Below are positions 52,608 through 63,469 of a stretch of 64,000 nt of DNA, one piece after another. Below the pieces are notes generated by a model. It was not told the origin of the DNA. It saw nothing but the letters and a program-made list of their open reading frames with translations, and searched no databases. Both the position numbers and the translations under genes were made by a program. How positions within the stretch are numbered: position 1 is the first letter of the stretch; every line of letters starts with the position of its first letter. Source of the stretch: Aestuariibacter sp. A3R04 (GTDB lineage Bacteria > Pseudomonadota > Gammaproteobacteria > Enterobacterales > Alteromonadaceae); the NCBI RefSeq assembly GCF_018860805.1, contig NZ_JAHKQR010000011.1, forward strand, positions 1 through 64,000, given 5' to 3'.

Positions 52608-53114
52608 ATGAAGAGGTATATGGCTTTATTCACAATGTTAGTGTCGTTTTCTGCGTTGGCACAAACCTGTATATCCGAGGGAATTGAAACGGCGGCGGAC
52701 AGTGAATTTGTTGATCAGGGCGATGGTTCAGTATTGCACGTCGCAACCGATCTCGTGTGGCAGCGTTGTGCGCTGGGACAAACATGGGACGGTACAAGCT
52801 GCAGTGGTACGGCTGTAAAATACAATTGGCAAGAGGCGTTGCTAAAAGCACAGGAAGAAGACAGCACTGTGTTGTTAGGCTGGCGCTTGCCTAACATCAA
52901 GGAACTGGCAAGTATCACAGAAAGGCAATGTGTAAGGCCGGCCATTAACGACACGATTTTTCCCAATACGCCACCGGATGACTTTTGGACCTCTACGCCG
53001 TCATTAGAAGATCCGCTTCGGGCATGGGTGGTGGCGTTTTTTAATGCCAGCCATTCAATAAAAGAAAAAGACCGGTTTGTCTATGTCAGGCTAGTCCGCA
53101 CCCAAGGGGATTAG
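52608..53114 (+). CDS. Secreted Lcl-domain (DUF1566) protein
   Basis: A 168-residue exported protein with a signal peptide (MALFTMLVSFSALA, cleaved before QTC) and one Lcl domain: DLVWQRCALGQTWDG, the core GWRLPNIKELASI and RFVYVRLVRT. Four cysteines probably form disulfides. It starts 3 bases after the larger PKD/Lcl lipoprotein, which has the same domain at its C-terminus, and both end with the same LVR motif. A terminator follows. Surface or periplasmic role unknown. Confidence 0.82.
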   Translation: MKRYMALFTMLVSFSALAQTCISEGIETAADSEFVDQGDGSVLHVATDLVWQRCALGQTWDGTSCSGTAVKYNWQEALLKAQEEDSTVLLGWRLPNIKELASITERQCVRPAINDTIFPNTPPDDFWTSTPSLEDPLRAWVVAFFNASHSIKEKDRFVYVRLVRTQGD

Positions 53115-53143
53115 CAGGCGATTCCTCTTTAGACAGGTCTGCC

Positions 53144-53198
53144 AAGCCGTGATTATTCAACCTGAATTTTAGCATGTTGAACCCATCACGGCTTTTTA
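53144..53198 (+). terminator. Intrinsic terminator after the Lcl gene pair
   Basis: AAGCCGTGAT (53144-53153) pairs with ATCACGGCTT (53185-53194), then a T-rich tail. The inner loop contains a second matched pair, TTCAAC (53155-53160) and GTTGAA (53176-53181), making a longer hairpin. Confidence 0.85.
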
Positions 53199-53228
53199 TT
53201 TCCGGGCTGCGCGTACACAATCACAATT

Positions 53229-54014
53229 ATGAATACGAAAATAACGCCCTCCTTCATTCGCGCCTGCCTGGTGGCACTGTTACTCGTGCCTGCATCGGTA
53301 TTAGCAGGTTCATCCTGTGATATCGATTTTGCATATGGCATTGCAGTGAACGACAACCAATTGCGCATTATGGATAAGAGTCGCACTGTGGTGCAGATCA
53401 ATCAACGAGATCAGTTGTTCATTAAAGGGCGCTGGCAAGAGCTTACCGTACAGCAACGCCGCTGGCTGCGAGATTACGCGAAGGGACTGCATTACGTGGT
53501 TCCCAAGATGATAATTCTTGCCACTGAAGGTGTAGAGTTAGCTACCGACACCGTGGATAGTGTCTATCAGGGGTTAGTGGGTGCCGATCACGAGAGCTAT
53601 GAAAAGTTACAAACCGCCATGCAACGGGTGCGCAACAGAGTTAAAGACAAGTTCCGACACGCCAGCAACCACTACTTTATTGGTCCGGGTTCGCTGGAAA
53701 GTGTTGACGATTTTGTCGACAGTGAAATAGAAGCAGAACTCGAGGAGGCGATTTCCATGTCTGTAGGTGGCATCTTATCGGCCATTGCCGGTATGGATGA
53801 AAATAAAGTGGAAATCAGTGATGAACGCCTGGAAGAGATTACCAGGCAACTGGAAGCCGTAGGTGAACACCTCGACTTCGACAATGGTCCCGCATCATTG
53901 AACAGCAAAGCACAATGGTTTTGCAACAAGTTACATAAACTCGACATGCTGGAAGAAAAGTTGCGCAAAGACGTACCGACATTCCAACCTTACGATGTTA
54001 TCATTTCGTACTAG
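53229..54014 (+). CDS. YggN-family (DUF2884) secreted protein
   Basis: A 261-residue protein with a signal peptide cleaved after ASVLAG (about residue 26) and a mature alpha/beta-helical domain of the YggN/DUF2884 family: CDIDFAYGIAVNDNQLRI, DQLFIKGRWQELT, then a long helix ESYEKLQTAMQRVRNRVKDK and the acidic SEIEAELEEAI. Two cysteines lie at CDIDF and FCNKLH. E. coli yggN is of unknown role. It faces hemW convergently, a neighbourhood common in gammaproteobacteria. Confidence 0.82.
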   Translation: MNTKITPSFIRACLVALLLVPASVLAGSSCDIDFAYGIAVNDNQLRIMDKSRTVVQINQRDQLFIKGRWQELTVQQRRWLRDYAKGLHYVVPKMIILATEGVELATDTVDSVYQGLVGADHESYEKLQTAMQRVRNRVKDKFRHASNHYFIGPGSLESVDDFVDSEIEAELEEAISMSVGGILSAIAGMDENKVEISDERLEEITRQLEAVGEHLDFDNGPASLNSKAQWFCNKLHKLDMLEEKLRKDVPTFQPYDVIISY

Positions 54015-54035
54015 TTGCCCTGCTTCCGATTGCGT

Positions 54036-55175
54036 CTATACAAAAGCCGAGAGCAAGGTATTCAGATAGCGTCGGCCTGTGTTGGTAACCTGCCAGTTTT
54101 TTTCGTCCTCGGTTAACAAGCCGGTGTTTACGGCCTTTGCCAGTTCTTCACGCTGTGCATTGGTGAGGATTGTACCTGTATAGTCCTCGAAGGTGTGTTT
54201 CGGACATGGTTCCACCAGTCGAAATCTATTCATAAAAAACTCAAACGCCAGATCATCTTCTGCAACTAGGGTGCTGGTATCGAGGTAGGGGCGGGCTATA
54301 TCCATATAACCTCGAGGGTGTTTGACTTTCACTGTACGGGTAACGGTATTGTCTTGAACTTGAGTTATTTTGCCGTGAGCACCACAACCAATGCCCAAAT
54401 AGTCTCCAAATCGCCAGTAATTCAAGTTGTGTTGGCATTCAAAGCCAGGCTTGCTATAGCCGGATACTTCATACTGCCGGTATCCCGCTTGTTCCAGTAA
54501 GGCGTGTCCCTTAGCCTGAATATCCCAAAGAATGTCGTCGTCCGGCAGTTCTGGCGGGCGGGAATAAAATGGCGTATTAGGTTCAATAGTGAGTTGATAC
54601 CACGATAGGTGTGCTGGGTTATGGGCGAGCCCGGTTTGTAAATCCTCCAGGGCGTTGGCAAGCGTCTGGGCGGGTAACCCGTGCATTAAATCTATATTGA
54701 AGCTGTTGAGGGGAGCTGCATTGGCAAGCGCGATGGCGTACTGGGCCTGTTGAGAGTCGTGAATGCGTCCCAAGGCCTGTAAGTGGGTGTCCTGAAAACT
54801 CTGAATGCCCATAGAAATGCGATTCACACCGGCTTCTGCATAACCGTCAAAACGATTGGCTTCTACGGTACCTGGGTTGGCTTCGAGCGTAATTTCAGCG
54901 TTTTTCGCTACATTAACAATCTGTTTTACGCCTTTTAACAGGTTCCCGATTCCACTGGCTGAAAACAAGCTTGGTGTACCACCACCAATAAAGATTGTTG
55001 TTATTTCCCGTCCGTTGACCAAGGCGGCATCCTGGCGTAAGTCATCCAGAAGATGGGACGTATATTCTTGTTCTGGCAGTTCGGATTTCAAACCGTGAGA
55101 GTTAAAGTCACAGTATGGACATTTCTGCACACACCAGGGAATGTGGATGTATAGTCCCAAAGGCGGATTACGCAA
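54036..55175 (-). CDS. hemW: Radical-SAM heme chaperone HemW
   Basis: A 379-residue radical SAM protein that binds heme and an iron-sulfur cluster. The cluster motif CVQKCPYC (CxxxCxxC) is in [17 protein letters not shown], followed by [12 protein letters not shown] and EANPGTVE, typical of HemN/HemW, and a C-terminal HemN domain. It lacks the N-terminal extension of HemN, and the neighbouring rdgB supports HemW (formerly YggW). Its TTG start overlaps rdgB by 8 bases. Confidence 0.93.
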   Translation of the reverse strand: MRNPPLGLYIHIPWCVQKCPYCDFNSHGLKSELPEQEYTSHLLDDLRQDAALVNGREITTIFIGGGTPSLFSASGIGNLLKGVKQIVNVAKNAEITLEANPGTVEANRFDGYAEAGVNRISMGIQSFQDTHLQALGRIHDSQQAQYAIALANAAPLNSFNIDLMHGLPAQTLANALEDLQTGLAHNPAHLSWYQLTIEPNTPFYSRPPELPDDDILWDIQAKGHALLEQAGYRQYEVSGYSKPGFECQHNLNYWRFGDYLGIGCGAHGKITQVQDNTVTRTVKVKHPRGYMDIARPYLDTSTLVAEDDLAFEFFMNRFRLVEPCPKHTFEDYTGTILTNAQREELAKAVNTGLLTEDEKNWQVTNTGRRYLNTLLSAFV

Positions 55176-55770
55176 AGGTCTGTCTCATTTTTTCCAGCAA
55201 AAAGGTCATGGCCTGACCCCGGTGACTAATGGCGTTTTTCACCTGTCTGTCGAGCTCTGCAGCAGTGCAATGGTGGGACGGCACGTGAAAAACAGGATCA
55301 TACCCGAAACCGCCAGTACCGGAAACCTCGTGGGCAATGGTTCCATGCCAGTAGCCTTCGCTGATAAGCGGAACCGGGTCGTCCTTATGGCGCATAAACA
55401 CCAACATACAGAAGAAATGGGCACGGCGATCCTGATTGTTTGACAGCGTCGTGAGTAGCTTTTGAACATTGTCTGTATCGAGCGCATCTTCACCCGCGTA
55501 GCGGGCTGAGTATATCCCTGGCGCGCCGCCCAATGCATTCACCACCAGGCCAGAATCGTCAGCAATGGCAGGCAAGCCGGTTTCCCGGGCGGCATGACGG
55601 GCTTTGATGATAGCATTTTCAACAAACGTTGTGCCGGTTTCCGGCACCTCTGTCACCCCGAGTTCTTTTTGAGGAATAACGGTAACATTGCGTTCTGAAA
55701 ACAACCGGGTAAATTCTTTTACTTTGCCTGCGTTACCTGAAGCGAGTACGATTTTTTCGGGAAAGGTCAT
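55168..55770 (-). CDS. rdgB: XTP/dITP pyrophosphatase RdgB
   Basis: A 200-residue nucleotide-cleaning enzyme that hydrolyses dITP, dHAPTP and XTP to monophosphates. Motifs: [12 protein letters not shown] at the N-terminus (substrate and metal loop), the acidic [24 protein letters not shown], and FGYDPVF near the C-terminus. ATG 55770 has AGGA 7 bases upstream, while ATG 55776 does not. Between srmB upstream and hemW downstream, as in many gammaproteobacteria. Confidence 0.95.
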   Translation of the reverse strand: MTFPEKIVLASGNAGKVKEFTRLFSERNVTVIPQKELGVTEVPETGTTFVENAIIKARHAARETGLPAIADDSGLVVNALGGAPGIYSARYAGEDALDTDNVQKLLTTLSNNQDRRAHFFCMLVFMRHKDDPVPLISEGYWHGTIAHEVSGTGGFGYDPVFHVPSHHCTAAELDRQVKNAISHRGQAMTFLLEKMRQTFA

Positions 55771-55779
55771 AAACATTCC

Positions 55780-56991
55780 TTAGCGTGTTTTCTTACTTTT
55801 CTTCTTTGTGGTTGCAGACTTTTTTTTCTTTTTAGCTGTCGTTGATGGTGCTTTGTGCTGCGGTCGTAACCCCTTGATATAACGAGCCTTTAGAGGCTCG
55901 CCTGTATAACGCTCTACTTTGCCCAGCACGTCAAAATCGTGAGCCTCAACCAGGGATATTGCCGTTCCTTTTGCGCCCGCACGGCCGGTGCGGCCAATAC
56001 GGTGTACGTAAATGTCGGCTTTGCGGGGCATGTCGAAGTTGATAACGTGGCTCACGTTGGGAACATCAATGCCCCTGGCCGCAACGTCAGTGGCCAGTAA
56101 CACAGGAACCTCTCCGGATTTAAAGCGCGCCAAAGCGGAGTTTCGCTTGTCTTGAGGCATCTCACCCTGAAGCCAGCAAACGTCAACGTGCTCAGAGAGT
56201 AATTTGTCTTTTAGCGCCTGTAACCGCTCGCGGGTTTTCACAAACACCACTGCGTTGGTAATGTCGTTTTTCAGGATGTGAATCAACATGGCTTCTTTGT
56301 GCGCCATGTCATCAGCGAGGTGGTACCACTGGTGTGTTTTGGCTTTTTCCTTGCGGGACGGGTTGGCTTCGACAACTTCGGGGTCTTGCAACAGGTCGCG
56401 GGCGAAATTTCTCACACCAACGCCTTCCAGCGTGGCAGAAAACAACATGTTTTGTTTTCTCCACCGCGCTTCTGCAGCAATCTGACCAACAATGCCGCCG
56501 AAACCCATGTCGAGCATCCGGTCTGCTTCATCGAGGATAAGGCATTCGATATCCCGGCAATCGGCAGATTCTTTTTCGATATGTTCGAAAAGTCGCCCTG
56601 GTGTGGCTACTAAAATGTCTAGATTCTGACTTAAAGTTTCTCTATCGGTGCCGTAATTTATTCCACCGGTAATAACGCCACATACCAGTTCTGTATGTCG
56701 AGTAATTGCCCGGGCCTGTTCATGTACTTGCAGGGCAAGTTCACGGGTAGGAGTAAGAATGAGAACGCGCGTTGCGCCGGGCTCCTGACGGGGAAAGTCC
56801 AAAAGATACTGGCAGGCAGGCAGTAAAAACGCGGCTGTTTTGCCCGTGCCGGTAGGCGCAGAGGCCAGGATATCCTTTCCATCCATCGCCGGGGGGATAA
56901 CAAGAGACTGAATAGACGTGGGTTTACTATAGCCCATATCTGTCACAGCCTGACAAAGGCTGTCATCAAGCTCTAATTCTTCAAACGTCAT
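55780..56991 (-). CDS. srmB: DEAD-box RNA helicase SrmB
   Basis: A 403-residue ATP-dependent RNA helicase used in 50S ribosome assembly. All helicase motifs are present: Q motif region PTSIQ, motif I APTGTGKT, Ia PTRELA, GG, Ib TPGR, II DEAD (LDEADRMLDMGFGG), III SAT, IV VFVKTRER, V ATDVAARGID, VI HRIGRTGRAG. The SrmB-specific ARWRKQNMLFSATLEG and VEAHDFDVLGKVERY segments identify the subfamily; the tail is a lysine-rich RNA-binding extension. Located between cca and rdgB. Confidence 0.94.
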   Translation of the reverse strand: MTFEELELDDSLCQAVTDMGYSKPTSIQSLVIPPAMDGKDILASAPTGTGKTAAFLLPACQYLLDFPRQEPGATRVLILTPTRELALQVHEQARAITRHTELVCGVITGGINYGTDRETLSQNLDILVATPGRLFEHIEKESADCRDIECLILDEADRMLDMGFGGIVGQIAAEARWRKQNMLFSATLEGVGVRNFARDLLQDPEVVEANPSRKEKAKTHQWYHLADDMAHKEAMLIHILKNDITNAVVFVKTRERLQALKDKLLSEHVDVCWLQGEMPQDKRNSALARFKSGEVPVLLATDVAARGIDVPNVSHVINFDMPRKADIYVHRIGRTGRAGAKGTAISLVEAHDFDVLGKVERYTGEPLKARYIKGLRPQHKAPSTTAKKKKKSATTKKKSKKTR

Positions 56992-57065
56992 GGTAAATCA
57001 CAGTAATCAACACAAAGGGCAAGTATATCATCGCAACATGCTCCTTGGGTATCAGTACGAGGCAA

Positions 57066-58163
57066 TCAGTAAGAGATTTGCTGCCTGATTATAGAATCTC
57101 TCGCTGCATCGACGGCTTTCCCCACCTCTGGCCCGCGTAAGCCCCGCTCCACAAACGCCTGAGCATTTACCTTGCGCGCGTCGTCCACCGCCCGCAACAC
57201 TACTTGGTTAAATTGTTGCTGCTCCTGGGTGTCAGCGGCAATACCAACAACGGTAAGCAGTTGTTCGAAGCGCTCTGGTTTGCGCCAGGCATCGCAACGC
57301 TTTAGCACCGGCAGCAAAGATGTGGGAGCTGCTGTATAACGCAACGCCCCGTGATAGCGGGCACATAGGACAGCTAAATCGGAATACTTGTTCGCACACT
57401 TCAATCTCGTACACAAGTCGATGATGTTTACGTCAGTAAGAACGATGCCAAGTAGTGCCCATATTTCTTCCGGGGCCGCCTGTGCTGACGTTCCCTGTTC
57501 CATGAGAGCGATCAAAGCATCGGTATGTGGCAACCATTCGGAAAACCAGTCTCCAAGTGCGTTGGTCTCAGCTAAAGTGCGAAAAAAGACCCCCGGCCGC
57601 CCCTCACTCAGACATTTTTCCGTTTCTTTCCATACTCGCTCCGCCGATAAACACCTGAGCTCGCCACTGTCGGCCATGGCGCGCATGAGTGACAGGGTTT
57701 CAGGGGCGATGGTGAAACCGAGATCGGCGTAGCGCGCCGCGAAACGGGCAACCCGAAAAACCCGTAAAGGATCTTCAGAAAAAGCGGGAGATATATGCCT
57801 GAGCGTGCGCGCTTTAAGATCTTGTAATCCGTTAAAAGGGTCTGTGAGGGAGCCGTCTTTTGCCTGTGCTATGGCGTTAATGGTCAGATCTCGCCTGATG
57901 AGGTCGTCTTCCAGTGAAACATCCGGTGCGGCATAACATTCGAAACCAGTATAGCCTTGCCCGGCTTTGCGCTCGGTTCTGGCAAGGGCGTATTCTTCTT
58001 TGGTTTTAGGGTGTAAAAAAACCGGAAAATCCTTACCAACCTGGGTGTAGCCTTTCTCGCGCATAGCTTCGGGTGTAGTGCCCACTACCACCCAATCGCG
58101 TTCAGTAACCGGGCGATGCAGCAAGGCATCGCGAACAGCGCCCCCAACAAGATATACTTTCAT
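57066..58163 (-). CDS. cca: CCA-adding tRNA nucleotidyltransferase without the HD domain residues
   Basis: A 365-residue enzyme that builds or repairs the CCA end of tRNA from CTP and ATP. The nucleotidyltransferase motif is complete: LVGGAVRD, ERDWVVVG with the catalytic D-x-(D/W), the RRDLTINAIA motif, DPLRVFRVARFAARY, and the nucleotide-specificity helix RVWKETEK. E. coli Cca (412) carries a metal phosphohydrolase HD domain; here the stretch that should hold HDLG reads LLGIVLTDV and the tail is short, so the phosphatase function seems lost. Confidence 0.92.
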   Translation of the reverse strand: MKVYLVGGAVRDALLHRPVTERDWVVVGTTPEAMREKGYTQVGKDFPVFLHPKTKEEYALARTERKAGQGYTGFECYAAPDVSLEDDLIRRDLTINAIAQAKDGSLTDPFNGLQDLKARTLRHISPAFSEDPLRVFRVARFAARYADLGFTIAPETLSLMRAMADSGELRCLSAERVWKETEKCLSEGRPGVFFRTLAETNALGDWFSEWLPHTDALIALMEQGTSAQAAPEEIWALLGIVLTDVNIIDLCTRLKCANKYSDLAVLCARYHGALRYTAAPTSLLPVLKRCDAWRKPERFEQLLTVVGIAADTQEQQQFNQVVLRAVDDARKVNAQAFVERGLRGPEVGKAVDAARDSIIRQQISY

Positions 58164-58297
58164 AGAATTCGTTGCTTAAGTCTTTGTCCTCATTATGCCT
58201 TAAATTAGATTTTTTTGGTGTAACCATCGCTTACATTTTGACTTCTTTGGTAGGGGTGGGTAGTTTAGTCGCGGTGAATCGCTAACAATTAAACTGC

Positions 58298-59209
58298 ATG
58301 TATCTGAACTATTTTGGATTGACCGACAATCCGTTTTCCATAGCGCCAAATCCCGACTATCTGTACATGAGCCCGAGGCATAAAGAGGCACTGGCTCATT
58401 TGACGTTTGGTCTGCAAGAGAGTGGCGGCTTTGTCATGCTTACCGGTGAAGTGGGAACGGGAAAAACCACTGTGTCGAGAAAGCTGCTTCAGCAGCTACC
58501 TGACAACACGCAGGTGGCCATGATTTTAAATCCAACGTTATCTGCGCTGGAGTTGCTTGCCACTGTCTGTGATGAACTCGGCATTGCCTACGAAGAAGAT
58601 AAGGCAAGCCTCAAGTACTTTACGGACAAAATTCTGGCCAAGCTCGCAGACAATCATCAAAAAGGTACCAACACGGTGCTGATGATTGATGAAGCGCAGC
58701 ACCTTATGCCCGAAGTACTAGAACAGCTTCGCTTGCTGACAAACTTAGAGACTAACCGTGAGAAACTCCTCAAAGTTGTTCTCATTGGGCAACCGGAACT
58801 CCAGCAACTTCTCAAACGCAACGAATTGCGACAATTGGCTCAGCGTATCACTGCGCGCTATCACCTGTTGCCCCTTACCGTGCCCGAAGTGTCTGCCTAT
58901 GTGGCACACCGGCTGAGTGTTGCCAACGGCGATACTAGTATTTTCAGTCAGTCTGCTTTAAAAGCGATACACCAAATAACCGGAGGGATTCCCAGGGTTA
59001 TTAATTTGTTGTGCGACAGAGCACTAACCCTTTCGTTTACCAAGCAACATGCGGTGGTGAAAAAACCTATTTTCCTGGCAGCGGCAGAACAAATACTCGG
59101 TGAGGATGTGGTCGCTCAGCGCATACAGCACCAGAAAAAATGGTATATGGTGGCGGCCTTTGTAGTGGCATTACTGGTGGGGTTTGGGCTAGGGAGACTT
59201 TATGTCTGA
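58298..59209 (+). CDS. ExeA/GspA-type AAA ATPase (MshM-like)
   Basis: A 303-residue ATPase with Walker A GEVGTGKTT (about residue 51) and Walker B VLMIDEAQH, sensor region ITARYHLLPLT, and a C-terminal membrane helix (MVAAFVVALLVGFGLG). The N-terminus MYLNYFGLTDNPFSIAPNP is diagnostic of ExeA/GspA. GspA with GspB helps to place the secretin of type II secretion or of MSHA pili; no peptidoglycan-binding domain follows here. It overlaps the next gene by 8 bases, and the partner is GspB-like, so the pair acts together. Confidence 0.87.
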   Translation: MYLNYFGLTDNPFSIAPNPDYLYMSPRHKEALAHLTFGLQESGGFVMLTGEVGTGKTTVSRKLLQQLPDNTQVAMILNPTLSALELLATVCDELGIAYEEDKASLKYFTDKILAKLADNHQKGTNTVLMIDEAQHLMPEVLEQLRLLTNLETNREKLLKVVLIGQPELQQLLKRNELRQLAQRITARYHLLPLTVPEVSAYVAHRLSVANGDTSIFSQSALKAIHQITGGIPRVINLLCDRALTLSFTKQHAVVKKPIFLAAAEQILGEDVVAQRIQHQKKWYMVAAFVVALLVGFGLGRLYV

Positions 59210-60296
59210 CAAGATAGATATTACCGATCTAAAACCCGGTATGGTGATCGTGAAAATTACCAAGCAAAACGGTCCAGTAAAAATTCGCAAATCCGGGTTG
59301 GTTACCAGCGAGGCTATGGTTCAGGGGTTGGCAGAAATGGGTGTGTTGGAAATTGAAGTTGATCATGCTCAAACTGTAGAAATCGATACTCAAAAACACC
59401 ACCGCACTGAAACTCAGGCCTTGATCCGAGGGGAAAGAGATACGACTGCTGCGTCATTGGATCGCAATATATCAGACCAGTTTAATCGTAGTCTGTTTTT
59501 GCCTACCGTGCAGGGCTTGCCTTCTATGTGGAAAGTGTACGCGAAACAGGGCATGTCTTTTGCCACCGTAGTTTTATTTGGCCTGGCCCTTGGCTTTGGG
59601 GTTGGTAGCTTTCCGCACTGGTGGCAGTCTTTGGGGCAGGTTTCCATTACTGTTGCAGAACGATCTGCCGACAACACTGTTGGGGAAAATCCTAAACCAG
59701 TCACTGACAAGGTTGATACGGTTTCGTCACAAGAGGCGGTGGCACGACAGGCGTCATCGTTAAAGGATCCCCCCCCTCAAGCACCGGTAAATTCAGCTTC
59801 TGAAGATACGCCAAACACTGTCGAACAAGGCCTTGTCGCTGAGTCTCGGGAAACGTCAAAACCCCAGGAGGAGATAAACAGTCGCCCACCGGGACTGGAC
59901 AGTGTTGAAGAACCGGAAGGTGAGATCATTAACGCGCCACCCCAAAACAAGGGCGATGTATCGCCGGAACTGCTAGCGCGTTTTAATCAGGCTCTCGAAG
60001 AACTTGATAACAAGGCAACTGAATTTCAACCTAAGCCTCAGGTAGTGGTGAGGGATGATTTACCCAGAGTCGATCAACTTCCCGTGCGCATGCTTACCCG
60101 TCTGCCAAGCATGGCATTCAATGCGCATATGTATGCAAGCAGACCGTCTGATCGTTGGGTGCGGGTAAATGGTGTTCAGCTTAGTGAGGGAGACTGGATA
60201 AACGACGAGGTACAGATTGTCAAAATTGAAGCGCAGCGGGTTATTTTGAATTTTGAAGGCAAGAATTTTTCCATGGCAGCGCTTACTGACTGGTAG
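59202..60296 (+). CDS. GspB-like protein with N-terminal DUF3391 domain
   Basis: A 364-residue single-span membrane protein with two unlike ends. Residues 1-60 match DUF3391 (ITDLKPGMVIVKITKQNGPV, LAEMGVLEIEVD), normally found before HD-GYP domains. A membrane helix (FATVVLFGLALGFGVGSF, about 125-142) leads to a proline/glutamate-rich periplasmic linker, and the C-terminus (YASRPSDRWVRVNGVQLSEGDWIND) is a type II secretion GspB domain that binds the secretin. A terminator follows. The fusion seems typical for some marine gammaproteobacteria, but I have not checked. Confidence 0.8.
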   Translation: MSDKIDITDLKPGMVIVKITKQNGPVKIRKSGLVTSEAMVQGLAEMGVLEIEVDHAQTVEIDTQKHHRTETQALIRGERDTTAASLDRNISDQFNRSLFLPTVQGLPSMWKVYAKQGMSFATVVLFGLALGFGVGSFPHWWQSLGQVSITVAERSADNTVGENPKPVTDKVDTVSSQEAVARQASSLKDPPPQAPVNSASEDTPNTVEQGLVAESRETSKPQEEINSRPPGLDSVEEPEGEIINAPPQNKGDVSPELLARFNQALEELDNKATEFQPKPQVVVRDDLPRVDQLPVRMLTRLPSMAFNAHMYASRPSDRWVRVNGVQLSEGDWINDEVQIVKIEAQRVILNFEGKNFSMAALTDW

Positions 60297-60304
60297 ATAT
60301 TCAT

Positions 60305-60335
60305 AAAAAAGGCGATGTTACACATCGCCTTTTTT
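60305..60335. terminator. Bidirectional terminator between gspB-like gene and leuD
   Basis: AAAAAAGGCGATGT (60305-60318) and ACATCGCCTTTTTT (60322-60335) with a 3-base loop. Near-perfect symmetry with A-run and T-run, so it serves the convergent leuD too. Confidence 0.93.
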
Positions 60336-60358
60336 GTCAAATGAATCAAAGGATTGGA

Positions 60359-60961
60359 TTACAGCCAGGCCGGCTGTTGACTCTCGTAGCCTTCAATGGC
60401 CTGGTTGAGCTCTAAAGTCTGACCTATGGCGTCGAGCCCCTTGATAAGGTTGTTTTTGTGATGTGCCAGAATATCAAAGTGAAACACTTCATTTCCCGCG
60501 CTAACAGTTTGCGCGGGCAAATCAACCACGATATCCAGTGATGGTGTGGCTTTTACTAAGGCAAACAGCGTATCCATTTGGGCACTGCTCAGTGCAACGG
60601 GAACGAGTTGGTTATTTATGCAATTGCCGTAAAAGATATCCGCAAAAGACGTGGCAATAACTACATCAAATCCATAGTCTGCCAGTGCCCATGGGGCGTG
60701 TTCACGGCTTGAACCACATCCAAAATTTTCTCTGGAGAGCAGAATGGAAGCACCCTGGTGCTCGGGTTTGTTCATCACAAATTCCGGGTTGGGTTCTTTT
60801 TCGTGCAGATCCAGATATCGCCAATCGTGGAACAAGTGTTTGCCGTAGCCGGCGCGAGTTACACCGGTTAAAAACTGCTTTGGGATTATTTGATCAGTGT
60901 CTACGTTGGCTTGATCCAATGGACAGGCTCGACCAGTGTGTACCGTAAAACCTTGACTCAT
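60359..60961 (-). CDS. leuD: 3-isopropylmalate dehydratase small subunit
   Basis: A 200-residue partner of LeuC in the leucine pathway, turning 2-isopropylmalate into 3-isopropylmalate. Family motifs: [27 protein letters not shown] and [20 protein letters not shown]. Last gene of leuABCD, 3 bases after leuC; ends in front of a strong bidirectional terminator. Confidence 0.96.
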   Translation of the reverse strand: MSQGFTVHTGRACPLDQANVDTDQIIPKQFLTGVTRAGYGKHLFHDWRYLDLHEKEPNPEFVMNKPEHQGASILLSRENFGCGSSREHAPWALADYGFDVVIATSFADIFYGNCINNQLVPVALSSAQMDTLFALVKATPSLDIVVDLPAQTVSAGNEVFHFDILAHHKNNLIKGLDAIGQTLELNQAIEGYESQQPAWL

Positions 60962-60964
60962 GAC

Positions 60965-62362
60965 TTACTCCTGAAATTCTCTCACATCGGCGAAACGGCC
61001 AGTTATCGCCGCTGCTGCAGCCATAGCCGGGCTTACTAAGTGCGTGCGGGCACCGCGACCTTGGCGGCCTTCGAAGTTTCTGTTACTGGTTGATGCACAA
61101 CGGTCACCAGCTTGCAGAATGTCATCATTCATGCCAAGGCACATTGAGCAACCAGGTAAACGCCATTCAAACCCAGCATCAGTAAAGATTTTATCCAGGC
61201 CTTCTTCTTCTGCCTGACGTTTTACCTGGCCTGAGCCTGGCACCACTATAGCGGTAACATCACCGGATACCTTGCCTTGTTTGGCAATAAACGCTGCCGC
61301 ACGTAAATCTTCAATACGCCCGTTTGTACAGGATCCGATAAACACGTGACTGACGGGGAGATCACTGAGTTTTTCACCTGATTTTAACCCCATGTAAGCC
61401 AGTGCTTTGACTGCACTTTCTTTTTCAACAGTATCGCTGAAATCATCCGGAGACGGCACGGGTACATCGACACCAATTACCTGTCCGGGATTCGTACCCC
61501 AGGTCACCTGTGGCGCAATATCTGCAGCTTCTAATTCTACTACAGTGTCGAAGTTTGCTCCGTCGTCACTGTACAGCGTTTTCCAGTAGGCTACTGCATC
61601 ATTCCAGTGCTCGGAAGGGGTGTATTCGCGGCCTTTAAGGTAGGCAAAAGTGGTTTCATCCGGCGCTACCATCCCGGCTTTTGCACCTGCTTCAATACTC
61701 ATGTTGCAGATGGTCATACGCTCTTCCATTGACAATGCGCGAATAGCTTCGCCAGCATACTCAATGACATAACCGGTTGCGCCTGCGTGTCCAATTTTGC
61801 CAATGATGGCCAGAATAATGTCTTTCGCAGTAATACCCACAGGCAATGAGCCATTTACGTTAATAAGCATGCTTTTGGCTTTACTCTGTTTTAACGTTTG
61901 GGTTGCCAGAACGTGTTCTACCTGTGATGTGCCAATTCCAAAGGCGAGGGCGCCGAAAGCGCCATGAGTAGCGGTGTGGGAATCTCCGCACACCACAGTC
62001 ATACCCGGTTGAATAAGGCCGAGCTCCGGGCCCATGACGTGAACGATACCTTGTTTTTGGTGGCCCACGGGATACAGCGTGATGCCGTTTTCTTCACAGT
62101 TTGTTGCAAGAGTTTGGAGTTGCAACGCATTGGCAGGGCCACAAGCATCAATGGCCAGAGAGCGTGTAGAAATACTGTGATCCATCGTGCCAAACGTGCG
62201 GTCAGGACGACGCACCTTGCGGTGTTTATCCTTTAGACCAGCAAAAGCTTGTGGTGATGTGACTTCGTGGATCAGGTGCCGATCGATATACAATAAGCTG
62301 TCATCACCAATCTGATCGACAATATGTGCCTCCCAGACTTTGTCGTATAAGGTCTTGGCCAT
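60965..62362 (-). CDS. leuC: 3-isopropylmalate dehydratase large subunit
   Basis: A 465-residue aconitase-family subunit with a 4Fe-4S cluster. The cysteines lie in [12 protein letters not shown] and GCSMCLGMN; active-site parts [21 protein letters not shown] and TMDHSISTR are present. Together with LeuD forms isopropylmalate isomerase. It begins 9 bases after leuB's stop. Confidence 0.96.
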   Translation of the reverse strand: MAKTLYDKVWEAHIVDQIGDDSLLYIDRHLIHEVTSPQAFAGLKDKHRKVRRPDRTFGTMDHSISTRSLAIDACGPANALQLQTLATNCEENGITLYPVGHQKQGIVHVMGPELGLIQPGMTVVCGDSHTATHGAFGALAFGIGTSQVEHVLATQTLKQSKAKSMLINVNGSLPVGITAKDIILAIIGKIGHAGATGYVIEYAGEAIRALSMEERMTICNMSIEAGAKAGMVAPDETTFAYLKGREYTPSEHWNDAVAYWKTLYSDDGANFDTVVELEAADIAPQVTWGTNPGQVIGVDVPVPSPDDFSDTVEKESAVKALAYMGLKSGEKLSDLPVSHVFIGSCTNGRIEDLRAAAFIAKQGKVSGDVTAIVVPGSGQVKRQAEEEGLDKIFTDAGFEWRLPGCSMCLGMNDDILQAGDRCASTSNRNFEGRQGRGARTHLVSPAMAAAAAITGRFADVREFQE

Positions 62363-62371
62363 GGGATTTTT

Positions 62372-63469
<1,098 letters not shown>

